A stretch of DNA of 37,473 bases, taken from NCBI GenBank assembly GCA_913057205.1, contig CAJXNO010000026.1, positions 1-37,473 of the forward strand, given 5' to 3'. Both the position numbers and the translations under genes were made by a program. Origin of the DNA: an uncultured Flavobacteriales bacterium. GTDB taxonomy: Bacteria > Bacteroidota > Bacteroidia > Flavobacteriales_G > Salibacteraceae. The notes below the pieces were generated by a model. It ran no database searches. It was not told where the DNA came from and saw only the letters and a program-made list of their open reading frames with translations. Positions 25,859 to 33,987 of the stretch are shown piece after piece (the first letter of the stretch is position 1; every line of letters starts with the position of its first letter).

Positions 25859-27181
25859 ATGTTGATTCAGAAGTTTGGTGGAACGTCCGTAGGCTCGGCA
25901 GAGCGGATCAAGCATGTGGCTGAACTGATCCAGGATGGTAAGCGCAAGATCGTGGTGCTCTCGGCAGTAGCAGGTACCACCAACGCCTTGACGGAGATTG
26001 TTGAAGACCTTTATCGCGGCAATAAGGTGGCGGTAGAAGAGAAGGTAGCGGCCTTGACCAAACACTATGAAGCACTCGTTGACCAGCTTTTTACATCCCA
26101 AGAGCCCAAGAAGGAGGCCTTAACGGCGCTCGATACACATTGGACGCACATTCGTTCTTTCACACTTGATATGTTTACGCGTTTTGAAGAGCGCACGGTA
26201 CTGGCGCAAGGGGAGTTGATCTCTACCATGCTCATGCAGTTCTATCTGGAAGAACGAGGCGTGAAGAGCGCATTGATTCCGGCCTTGGATTTCATGCGCA
26301 TCGATCAGCAGAGTGAACCTGACATGTGGTACGTGCAATCCAACCTGGAGCGCATCCTGAAAGAACAAAAGGGGATTGACCTCTTCATCACACAAGGCTA
26401 CATCTGTCGCAATCACTTTGGCGACATCGATAATCTGAAGCGAGGTGGAAGCGACTACACTGCAAGCATCATCGGTGCGGCCATGAAAGCTGATCGGGTG
26501 CAGATCTGGACAGACATCGATGGGATGCACAACAATGACCCACGTGTGGTGAAGCATACCCGTCCGATTCGCAAGCTTACCTTCGACGAAGCAGCGGAGT
26601 TGGCTTATTTCGGCGCGAAGATCTTGCACCCAACTTCGATCCAGCCGGCACGAAAGGCGGGGATCCCCGTGGAGTTGAAGAACACCATGGAACCTGAAAA
26701 ACTGGGTACGGAGATCAGCGACGAAGCTTCTGGCGACTTCATCAAAGCGGTAGCAGCGAAGGATGGTATCACAGCGATCAAGATCAGAAGCGACCGCATG
26801 TTGCTGGCCTATGGTTTTTTACGCAAGGTATTTGAGGTCTTTGAACGCCATCGCGTGCCGATCGATATGATCACCACCAGTGAGGTGGCGGTGAGTTTGA
26901 CCATCGACAGTACGGAGCGCTTGGATCAATTGCTGGAAGACCTCAGGGAATACGCACAAGTGGAGGTAGAGCGGGATCAAACCATTGTTTGCATCGTTGG
27001 ACACCTCTTACAGGAAGAAGAGGGCCATGCTGCCCGCATCTTTGGCGCACTGAGCAACATCCCATTGCGCATGATCTCCTATGGTGGTAGCAAAAACAAC
27101 GTATCGATTTTGATCGATTCCAGTTGGAAGGCGGAAGCACTGAAGGCCCTGAATCGCGGACTATTTGATTTAGAGGCATGA
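25859..27181 (+). CDS. lysC: Aspartate kinase
   Basis: 440 aa, monofunctional. The kinase domain (about 1-285) has KFGGTSVGSAERIKHVAELI at the start, FITQGYICRNHFGDIDNLKR with GGSDYTASIIGAA in the middle, and WTDIDGMHNNDPRVV. A C-terminal ACT pair follows (ITAIKIRSDRMLLAYGFLRK; QTIVCIVGHLL; LRMISYGGSKNNVSILID), the usual site of lysine or threonine feedback. It catalyses the first step of the aspartate-family pathway. The stop overlaps the lysA start (ATGA), so its flux is coupled to lysine and diaminopimelate synthesis. Confidence 0.95.
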   Translation: MLIQKFGGTSVGSAERIKHVAELIQDGKRKIVVLSAVAGTTNALTEIVEDLYRGNKVAVEEKVAALTKHYEALVDQLFTSQEPKKEALTALDTHWTHIRSFTLDMFTRFEERTVLAQGELISTMLMQFYLEERGVKSALIPALDFMRIDQQSEPDMWYVQSNLERILKEQKGIDLFITQGYICRNHFGDIDNLKRGGSDYTASIIGAAMKADRVQIWTDIDGMHNNDPRVVKHTRPIRKLTFDEAAELAYFGAKILHPTSIQPARKAGIPVELKNTMEPEKLGTEISDEASGDFIKAVAAKDGITAIKIRSDRMLLAYGFLRKVFEVFERHRVPIDMITTSEVAVSLTIDSTERLDQLLEDLREYAQVEVERDQTIVCIVGHLLQEEEGHAARIFGALSNIPLRMISYGGSKNNVSILIDSSWKAEALKALNRGLFDLEA

Positions 27182-28332
27182 TCAGCACGGCATCGATATC
27201 TGCTTGGAAGGAACTGCCAACGCCGTTCTATCACTATGATCTGGCGCACCTAGAGCGTACCCTGCGTTCGGCTCAAGGCGCTGCAGAGCGCTACGGTTAT
27301 CACATCCATTACGCCCTGAAAGCCAATACCGATGAGCGCATTCTTGAAATGATGGTGAATCATGGACTGGGTGCTGACTGCGTAAGCGGTCAGGAGGTGG
27401 AGCGTGCACTGGAGGTGGGTTTTACCCCAGAACACATCGCTTTTGCCGGAGTAGGGAAGAGCGACGATGAGATTCGTCTTGCCATCAACAGCGGTATTTT
27501 CACCATTAATGTAGAATCGTTGGAGGAGCTCACCATCATCCAACAACTGGCGAAAGAGATGGGGAAGGTAGCGGAAGTTGCCCTTCGTTTGAATCCTGAT
27601 GTGGATGCCCAAACCCACCGCTACATCACCACCGGATTGGAGGAGAATAAGTTCGGCATCAGCACTTGGCAGTTGGATGAAGTGATTGCTTACTTGAAGG
27701 GGGCTGAAAACCTGAAATTAAAGGGCTTACATTTTCATATTGGCTCGCAAATCACCTCCTTAGAACCGTTTAGAAACCTCTGTGCACGGGTAAACATCTT
27801 GAATGAACGTTTCAGGGATACGGGTTTCCCAATCGACCACATCAATGCAGGAGGTGGACTGGGCATCGATTATGATCAGCCGGATGATCCGAAGAACCCA
27901 GACTTTGATGCCTTCTTTGCGCTTTTTGATGATTACTTGGAACTTCAACATGGTCAGCAGTTGCATTTTGAATTGGGGAGATCCTTGGTAGCCAATTGCG
28001 GTGACCTCATCAGCCGGGTGCTCTACGTGAAGAAAGGCTTGAAGACCAATTTCTTGATCTTAGACGCGGGCATGACCGAATTGATCCGTCCCGCCCTCTA
28101 CCAGTCCACCCACTTGATCGAGAACCTTTCAGCAGGAGAGGAGCTAGACGCCGTCTATGATGTAGTAGGCCCGGTATGTGAGAGCAGCGATTGTTTCGGT
28201 AAGCGGGTGGCTATGCCCACATCGCGTCGGAGCGACCTCATCGCCATACGATCAGCAGGCGCATATGGTGCTTCCATGGCATCTCACTACAACTTGCGCA
28301 GCCTACATCCGAGCTATTACAGCACCCCTTAA
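27178..28332 (+). CDS. lysA: Diaminopimelate decarboxylase
   Basis: A 384-aa fold-type III PLP enzyme. The PLP lysine is in HYALKANTDERIL (Lys48). GLGADCVSGQEVERAL, FHIGSQITSL, INAGGGLGIDYDQPD, LELGRSLVANCGDLISRVLY and the substrate and dimer-interface segment GPVCESSDCFGKR follow in order. It converts meso-diaminopimelate to lysine. Overlap with lysC by 4 bp shows an operon. No terminator hairpin is visible after the stop. Confidence 0.95.
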   Translation: MISTASISAWKELPTPFYHYDLAHLERTLRSAQGAAERYGYHIHYALKANTDERILEMMVNHGLGADCVSGQEVERALEVGFTPEHIAFAGVGKSDDEIRLAINSGIFTINVESLEELTIIQQLAKEMGKVAEVALRLNPDVDAQTHRYITTGLEENKFGISTWQLDEVIAYLKGAENLKLKGLHFHIGSQITSLEPFRNLCARVNILNERFRDTGFPIDHINAGGGLGIDYDQPDDPKNPDFDAFFALFDDYLELQHGQQLHFELGRSLVANCGDLISRVLYVKKGLKTNFLILDAGMTELIRPALYQSTHLIENLSAGEELDAVYDVVGPVCESSDCFGKRVAMPTSRRSDLIAIRSAGAYGASMASHYNLRSLHPSYYSTP

Positions 28333-28370
28333 GCAGAATTTATTTTAAAGTATTTCAGCAAGTTAAGCCG

Positions 28371-28396
28371 TTGCGCCTTACTTATCCTTATTTTTG
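28371..28396 (+). promoter_or_regulatory. Promoter of the RRM protein gene
   Basis: TATTTTTG at 28389-28396 matches TANNTTTG fully; a TTG lies at 28371-28373, spacer 15 bp (short). The start site would be near 28403, giving a roughly 34-nt leader that is very T-rich. Confidence 0.45.
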
Positions 28397-28436
28397 TATC
28401 CAATTCACTTTTTACACACTTTTTAATTTTTTTTCT

Positions 28437-28682
28437 GTGAATATTTACGTAGGTAACCTGAACTACAGGTTAGAAGAAGAATCCCTAGAGCAGGCATTTG
28501 CACAGTACGGGGAAGTATCATCCACCAAATTGATCACCGATCGCGAAACTGGCCGAGCTAAAGGCTTTGGTTTCATTGAAATGCCTAACGATGACGAGGC
28601 GCAAGCTGCTATCGATGGTTTAAACGGTACTGATTTGATGGGTCGTACATTGGTAGTCAACGAAGCAAGACCACGTTCTTGA
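28437..28682 (+). CDS. RRM-domain RNA-binding protein
   Basis: 81 aa from the GTG at 28437: one RRM with RNP2 (NIYVGNLNY) and RNP1 (KGFGFIEM) in the right spacing. EESLEQAFAQYGEVSSTKLI forms the first helix and second strand, and LMGRTLVVNEARPRS the end. Single-RRM proteins of this kind are common in Bacteroidota (RbpA/RbpB type in Bacteroides) and bind single-stranded RNA. The open frame extends to a TTG at 28371, but that segment overlaps the predicted promoter and is not RRM-like. A strong terminator follows. Confidence 0.92.
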   Translation: MNIYVGNLNYRLEEESLEQAFAQYGEVSSTKLITDRETGRAKGFGFIEMPNDDEAQAAIDGLNGTDLMGRTLVVNEARPRS

Positions 28683-28707
28683 TCATATATTTCGTTTAGA
28701 CAAACTC

Positions 28708-28739
28708 AAATCCCGTTCGATTATCGAGCGGGATTTTTT
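28708..28739 (+). terminator. Intrinsic terminator after the RRM gene
   Basis: ATCCCGTTCGA (28710-28720) pairs with TCGAGCGGGAT (28724-28734) across a TTA loop, one G-T wobble, with A-T extensions and a run of six T at 28734-28739. A textbook rho-independent terminator. Confidence 0.9.
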
Positions 28740-28765
28740 ATTTTCAGCCATTGCATCCTACTCCT

Positions 28766-29311
28766 ATGGCTGATACAGGTTTTAGACCGAGATACAAATT
28801 CTTTGTGCCACAAGCGCCCGAAGCGATCCAAGGAGCGATCAGCATCAAGGCAAAAGACCGAAACCCAGACCGCATCATCGTGCGTAAAACCCGCGATCAC
28901 ATGGTGCTCGACATCCCCAACGAAGACCGCCATTTCTGGTCGCCTCATATGGATTTGAATGTGGAGCGAGATCAGGAGTTGAACGCTACCTTGGTACGCT
29001 GCCTTATCGGTCCATCACCTACGGTTTGGACCATGTTCATGTTCTTCTATGGCCTCTTTGGTTTCATAGGTTTTGTTGGATTGATGCTCGGCATGTCGCA
29101 GTGGACCTTGAGCACGGAGATGTGGGGCTTTTGGTTTGTTCCGGTTTCCTTTCTCGGGATGGGGCTGATGTACTACGTTTCTAACAAGGGAAAGGAATTG
29201 TCGAGAACAGAAATGATTCGCCTGAAAAGCTTTGTAGACGATGCGCTGGGATGCGATTGCTTAGCCTTGGCTGATCAACAATTGGAAACACCAAACAATC
29301 TTGTAACCTAG
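28766..29311 (+). CDS. Two-helix membrane protein of unknown function
   Basis: 181 aa from the ATG at 28766; a TTG at 28751 would add five residues. The N-terminal 85 residues are soluble and charged (KDRNPDRIIVRKTRDHMVLD). Two membrane helices follow at about 94-116 (MFMFFYGLFGFIGFVGLMLG) and 126-146 (GFWFVPVSFLGMGLMYYVS). The C-tail contains a CDC motif. I recognise no family. It lies 15 bp before the VWA gene, in the same direction, so a shared transcript is likely. Confidence 0.75.
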   Translation: MADTGFRPRYKFFVPQAPEAIQGAISIKAKDRNPDRIIVRKTRDHMVLDIPNEDRHFWSPHMDLNVERDQELNATLVRCLIGPSPTVWTMFMFFYGLFGFIGFVGLMLGMSQWTLSTEMWGFWFVPVSFLGMGLMYYVSNKGKELSRTEMIRLKSFVDDALGCDCLALADQQLETPNNLVT

Positions 29312-29326
29312 CTCGTTCCATTGCCA

Positions 29327-30427
29327 ATGAAAGGTTATAGATTCATAGCACGCGAAGACGAAGAAGGGAAGAGCCCATTCGAAAAACTCCTCGACCTCTT
29401 CATGGAATTGCTCACCCATACCAGTGGCGACGTAGACGAGGCGATCGATTGGCTGCGGGAGTTAGACAAGGAGTACCAGCTCACCGACGATAGTTATACC
29501 ATTGATGACTTTTTGGATGAATTGCGCCGCAAAGGTTACGTGCAACAAGACCCAAAGAACGGTGGTGGCATGGCCATGACGAGCAAGTCTGAGCAGGTGA
29601 TCAGAAAGCGGTCATTGGATCAGGTCTTTGGTAAGATGAAGAAAAGCAAGTCGGGCGGACACAAGACCACGAAACTCGGCAGAGGAGATGAGATCATACC
29701 AGAAACCCGACCCTACCAGTTTGGTGATCGGGTAGATCGCATAGCGCTTACGGATAGCATACGAAATGCCCAGATCCGCGGCGGAATTGATGACTTCAAC
29801 CTAACGCATGATGACCTGATCATGCATGAAACGGAACACAAGGCATTGACCTCAACGGTCCTGATGATCGATCTGAGTCACTCCATGATTTTGTACGGTG
29901 AAGATCGGATCACCCCTGCAAAGAAGGTAGCCATGGCTTTGGCAGAATTGATCACTACGCGCTATCCAAAAGACACCCTTGACATCATTGCATTCGGAAA
30001 CGATGCTTGGAAGGTGAGCATCAAAGACTTGCCCTACTTGCAAGTTGGACCCTTTCATACGAACACGGTTGCAGGGTTGGAACTGGCGCTAGACATCCTC
30101 AAGCGGAAGAAAAACCCCAATCGACAGATCTTTATGATCACGGATGGCAAGCCTTCTTGCCTGAAGAACCCAGATGGCAGCTACTACAAGAACAGCTTCG
30201 GTTTGGATCCTAAGATCGTGAACAAGACCTTGAACCTGGCAGCAGCAGCAAGAAAGTCGCATATCCCCATTACGACCTTCATGATCGCTCAAGACCCTTA
30301 TTTGCAGGATTTCGTACAGCAGTTTACGGCCGCGAATCAAGGCAAAGCATTCTACACCAGTTTGAAAGGACTGGGCGACTTTGTTTTTGAAGATTACGAG
30401 AAAAATCGAAGAAGAAACGTACGCTAG
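29327..30427 (+). CDS. VWA-domain protein
   Basis: 366 aa from the ATG at 29327. An N-terminal helical region (about 1-110, acidic) and a Lys/Gly-rich linker precede a von Willebrand A domain with a metal-ion site, D-L-S-H-S near 182-186 and ITDGKPS near 271-277. It is cytosolic with no signal peptide. Such proteins often pair with MoxR/chelatase-type AAA+ ATPases as substrate adaptors, and one is encoded 420 bp downstream. Function in Bacteroidota is not established. A TTG at 29321 would add two residues. Confidence 0.88.
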   Translation: MKGYRFIAREDEEGKSPFEKLLDLFMELLTHTSGDVDEAIDWLRELDKEYQLTDDSYTIDDFLDELRRKGYVQQDPKNGGGMAMTSKSEQVIRKRSLDQVFGKMKKSKSGGHKTTKLGRGDEIIPETRPYQFGDRVDRIALTDSIRNAQIRGGIDDFNLTHDDLIMHETEHKALTSTVLMIDLSHSMILYGEDRITPAKKVAMALAELITTRYPKDTLDIIAFGNDAWKVSIKDLPYLQVGPFHTNTVAGLELALDILKRKKNPNRQIFMITDGKPSCLKNPDGSYYKNSFGLDPKIVNKTLNLAAAARKSHIPITTFMIAQDPYLQDFVQQFTAANQGKAFYTSLKGLGDFVFEDYEKNRRRNVR

Positions 30428-30473
30428 CCCTAGAGTTCTGCAAAGATCTCTAGAGCCCCACGAGTTCGTCTTT

Positions 30474-30725
30474 TCATGAGGCTGTGATGACGTAGATGCC
30501 TTGCGGCACTTCGCTGCCTGCTTTAATGCTCAAACGTCCGCCCTTGACCTTGTCTGTGGGTCGCGTTTTCCACATCACCTATACTTGATCCATCCCATCA
30601 TCCGGATACACATAGTACTCCTTGAAACCACTATCAACTGCAGTGAATCCAAGTAGAATGATCGAAAGAAGCGCAATGCCTCCAGCGATTTTGTATGTAA
30701 ATCTGTTCTTGGTTGACGGGTTCAA
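30474..30725 (-). pseudogene. Possible broken small membrane-protein gene (in-frame TAG)
   Basis: The minus strand inside the 420-bp gap between the VWA and AAA+ genes reads, from a TTG at 30725, a short basic N-terminus, a membrane helix (FTYKIAGGIALLSIILLGF) and a tail ending YYVYPDDGMDQV. A TAG at 30581-30579 follows. The same frame then stays open for 34 codons (VMWKTRPTDKVKGG...VPQGIYVITAS) to a TGA at 30476-30474. Replacing TAG by Tyr would give one coherent protein of about 83 residues. There is no ATG start. It may be a decaying gene or chance; I recognise no family. The remaining bases of the gap (30428-30473 and 30726-30847) show no gene. Confidence 0.4.
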
Positions 30726-30847
30726 AGCGCAAGGACTTGCGTTGTTTCAACGGCTCTGATGTAAGGCTTTCACATATTCGCTCAGATTAGGCGCAGAACA
30801 TTTTTCAAAGGTGTTGGTCTTAGCTGTATACTTTCTTAATTCGAAGC

Positions 30848-32296
30848 ATGAAGCAAGTAAACACCTTAGGTGAACTCAAGGCTGCTGGTTATCAAAGCCG
30901 TTCCATAAAAGAAGAACTCCGCAGCAATCTGATAGATCGCATGCAATCTGGCGAAACGCCTTTTCCAAGTGTGGTAGGCTACCAGGAAACGGTCATTCCT
31001 CAGCTGGAGCGGGCCATACTTGCTCGACACAACATCAGTTTACTCGGGTTGCGTGGGCAAGCCAAGACTACCATCGCCCGCTTAATGGTGGAGCTGTTGG
31101 ATGAGTACATTCCAGTGATCAAAGGTTCTGCCTTGAATGAAGACCCATTGCGCCCGATCACCAAAGAAGCACAGCAAATGCTGGCAGAATTAGGAGATGA
31201 CCTTCCCATTGAATGGCTGCATCGCAGTGAACGCTATACAGAGAAGCTGGCTACGCCGGATGTTTCGGTTGCTGACCTGATCGGCGATCTTGACCCCATC
31301 AAAGCGGCCAACCTGAAACTAAGCTTTTCGGATGAAGGCGCGATCCATTACGGATTGGTACCACACAGCAACCGAGGCATCTTTGTTATCAACGAGCTGC
31401 CCGATCTTCAGCCACGGATCCAAGTGGCCTTGTTCAACATCCTGCAAGAAGGAGACATCCAGATCAGGGGATTCAAGGTGCGCTTGCCGCTCGATCTGCA
31501 GTTTATATTCACCTCTAACCCCGAAGACTATACCAACCGTGGCTCCATTATCACGCCACTGAAGGATCGCATCCAGTCGCAGATCATCACGCACTATCCG
31601 CTTAGCATTGAAGATTCCAAGCAGATTACGCGTCAAGAAGCAGACATCCGTCCGGAGCAAAAAGATCGGGTAGAAGTCCTGCCTTTGATGGATGACCTGG
31701 TAGAAGAGATCGCATTTGTTGCCAGGGAGAGCGAGTTGATCGACCAAAAGAGTGGCGTTTCCGTGCGCCTGAGCATTACCGCATTTGAGAACCTCATCGC
31801 TACGGCTGAGCACCGTGCCATTAAGAACCGTGATGCGAAGACCCGTGTGCGCATCAGCGACCTGATCGGAGCCATCCCTGCCATTACCGGAAAAGTAGAA
31901 CTGGTTTATGAAGGAGAGCAAGAAGGGGCACTGCAAGTAGCGCACCAGGTGATTCGAGATACGATCAGAAAGGTGTTCTTGCAACATTTCCCGAACCCTG
32001 AACGTCTCTCAAAGCGCGAAGAGGGTTCTCCCTATGATCCCATCATCCAGTGGTTTGGCGCCAACGCACTCGATCTAGACAATGATGCGAGCAATGACGC
32101 GTATGAAACAGCCTTGCGCAAGATCAATCCCTTGATGGAATTCGTAGAGAACCACGCGGATGAATGCTCGGATGACGAGCGATTGATGTACGCTGAATTC
32201 GTGCTCCACGCGCTTGCTGAGTACTCTTTGATCAGTAAGAAGAGCTACCACGGACGCATGAATTTCAACGATATGCTGGGTTCGATGCTGGGTTAA
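30848..32296 (+). CDS. AAA+ ATPase, magnesium-chelatase / MoxR-like
   Basis: 482 aa. Walker A is the variant GLRGQAKTT (67-75), Walker B FVINE (179-183, Asn where Asp is usual), sensor 1 FTSNPEDYTN (221-230). Chelatase-type segments follow: RGSIITPLKDRIQSQIITHY and SVRLSITAFENLIATAEHRA. The INELPDL form recurs in this family as I recall it, so the protein need not be inactive. It is probably a remodelling ATPase working with the VWA protein, by analogy with MoxR-VWA and ChlI-ChlD pairs; the substrate is unknown. The stop interlocks with that of the convergent subtilase gene (TTAA). Confidence 0.88.
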   Translation: MKQVNTLGELKAAGYQSRSIKEELRSNLIDRMQSGETPFPSVVGYQETVIPQLERAILARHNISLLGLRGQAKTTIARLMVELLDEYIPVIKGSALNEDPLRPITKEAQQMLAELGDDLPIEWLHRSERYTEKLATPDVSVADLIGDLDPIKAANLKLSFSDEGAIHYGLVPHSNRGIFVINELPDLQPRIQVALFNILQEGDIQIRGFKVRLPLDLQFIFTSNPEDYTNRGSIITPLKDRIQSQIITHYPLSIEDSKQITRQEADIRPEQKDRVEVLPLMDDLVEEIAFVARESELIDQKSGVSVRLSITAFENLIATAEHRAIKNRDAKTRVRISDLIGAIPAITGKVELVYEGEQEGALQVAHQVIRDTIRKVFLQHFPNPERLSKREEGSPYDPIIQWFGANALDLDNDASNDAYETALRKINPLMEFVENHADECSDDERLMYAEFVLHALAEYSLISKKSYHGRMNFNDMLGSMLG

Positions 32297-33879
32297 GGCT
32301 GGGTTAACAGCTGCTCCACGGCGCCGTAAACATTCACCACCTTCCCAGTAGTAGTGATTTCACTGAAACGCACCTTGTCTTTGGTGCCGGGGATGCGCAC
32401 TTTCTTCTTCCCAAGGTCGATGCCCGTGTTGATCAGGACGGCTCTGAGCTCATCAGCAGTGAGTTCTGGAAAGTAGGCCCAGATCAGTGCCGCAGCACCG
32501 GCTGCAGCGGGTGAAGCCATGCTTGTTCCACTAAAGAATCCGTATGCATCGCCAGGCAGGGTAGAGTAGATGTCATCCCCTGGAGCGAAAAGATCAACAC
32601 TTCCTTTACCGTAATTGCTGAACGTAGCCAGAAGTTTCTTCTTCTTCTTGGTAGGCGATAGTGCACCGATGGTCAGGTAGCGCGCTTTTGCGGCATCACT
32701 CAGGGCTTTGTTGTTCGGATAATTCATCACCTCATCGTTGTTAGACGCGTCGTTTCCGGCGGCATGTACCAACAAGACGCCTTTTTCTGTAGCGTATTCG
32801 ATGGCTTCATACACCATCTCTTTCTTTGGTGAGATGCCTTTACCAAAACTCATGTTGATGATGTGTGCCCCGTTGTCTGCCGCATACCGAATAGCCGCAG
32901 CCACATCCATGTCGCGTTCATCACCGTCGGGCACTGCACGGATCGCCATGATCTCGGCTGCTCCGCCAGCAACACCTCTTGTGCCGAGGTCATTTGAACG
33001 GTTGGCAGCTACGATGCCAGCTACGTGGGTGCCGTGTTCTGCGTGGTCGCCTTCGTAATGGTTGTTGCCGTAGTAAAAATCTTCTGGAGTATAGCCTGCA
33101 CGTGGATCAAAATCCATGTTGAGGTAGTACTGGTTCATCTTGTCATAGATGCTACCCATTTCTTCGAGGTCGCTCTTGCTCACGCCGAGTGTTCTGAAAA
33201 TGGCGAAGAGCTTCTTGGCTGTTTTGATGTCTTCATTATCACCTGCATCCACCTCCTTCATCTCCTCCATGGTGTAGTCTTCCTTCTGCAGCACAGCTTG
33301 GGCGGTAGAGTCCATGATGACCCATGCCTTACCGAACTGTTCCATGGCGGCGGCTTCTGCGTTGTTCTCGTTGTAGATTTTGGCTGCTTGTTGCAGCATG
33401 TCTTGCGTCATCCAATCTGGCGCAGGTGTGCCGTTCATCTCTGCTTGTTTGCTCAGTCGCAGCACTCGCGTGGCTTCTAGGTTGTCATAGCCGATGTCAT
33501 TGCCCTCGCCATCCACCAGGAAGTTCCAGCCATGCACATCATCCACATAACCATTGCCATCGTCGTCTTTGCCGTTGTTTGGGACTTCATCATCGTTGAC
33601 CCACAAGTGCTCCTTGAGGTCTTCATGCTCGGTGTCTACACCGGAATCTATGATGGCCACCACGGTCTTTCGCTTAGGCTGGCGATCGGCCAGAAGTTCG
33701 GTCAACGCTTTATTGGCTCCCGTGCCATATACTTTGTCATCTTTGATATAGCCGTTGTGCCAATCCTTCTTTTCCTCCCGGTCGAGTTTCCCAGATGTGG
33801 CTCCAACACGTTGAAGCGACTGTGCATTCACTAAACTAACCAGGGCGACGCCGATGGCGATCAAGATCGTATTCCGCAT
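32293..33879 (-). CDS. Secreted subtilisin-like serine protease (S8 family)
   Basis: 528 aa from the ATG at 33879 with a signal peptide (about 1-20, ILIAIGVALVSLVNAQ). The catalytic Asp is in AIIDSGVDTEH (near 78), His in EHGTHVAGI (near 282), the oxyanion Asn in HAAGND (near 377) and Ser in FSGTSMASP (near 454). About 200 residues separate Asp and His, far more than in subtilisin. The first part has a calcium-loop-like KDDDGNGYVDD and the rest is a helical insertion at about 140-260. No typical type IX sorting domain is visible. The open frame upstream to 34422 is antisense to the nuclease gene and is rejected. Confidence 0.93.
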   Translation of the reverse strand: MRNTILIAIGVALVSLVNAQSLQRVGATSGKLDREEKKDWHNGYIKDDKVYGTGANKALTELLADRQPKRKTVVAIIDSGVDTEHEDLKEHLWVNDDEVPNNGKDDDGNGYVDDVHGWNFLVDGEGNDIGYDNLEATRVLRLSKQAEMNGTPAPDWMTQDMLQQAAKIYNENNAEAAAMEQFGKAWVIMDSTAQAVLQKEDYTMEEMKEVDAGDNEDIKTAKKLFAIFRTLGVSKSDLEEMGSIYDKMNQYYLNMDFDPRAGYTPEDFYYGNNHYEGDHAEHGTHVAGIVAANRSNDLGTRGVAGGAAEIMAIRAVPDGDERDMDVAAAIRYAADNGAHIINMSFGKGISPKKEMVYEAIEYATEKGVLLVHAAGNDASNNDEVMNYPNNKALSDAAKARYLTIGALSPTKKKKKLLATFSNYGKGSVDLFAPGDDIYSTLPGDAYGFFSGTSMASPAAAGAAALIWAYFPELTADELRAVLINTGIDLGKKKVRIPGTKDKVRFSEITTTGKVVNVYGAVEQLLTQP

Positions 33880-33987
33880 GCGTAAAATTTTTCCAAACCA
33901 ACGAATAATTCCTCGCTTCTGTTCGAAGATTGGGATGAGTTTTTCGTTTGAGGATGAATGGTCGACTGCGATTGATAATTTTACAGG

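Noticed and set aside
30430-30460. CTAGAG...CTCTAG inverted repeat after the VWA gene as a terminator
   Set aside because: The stem is 6 bp with a 12-nt loop and no T-tract follows.
30848-32296. AAA+ protein as a dead ATPase because Walker B has Asn
   Set aside because: The INELPDL form appears to be the family pattern and the rest of the ATPase core, including sensor 1, is intact, so inactivity is not supported.
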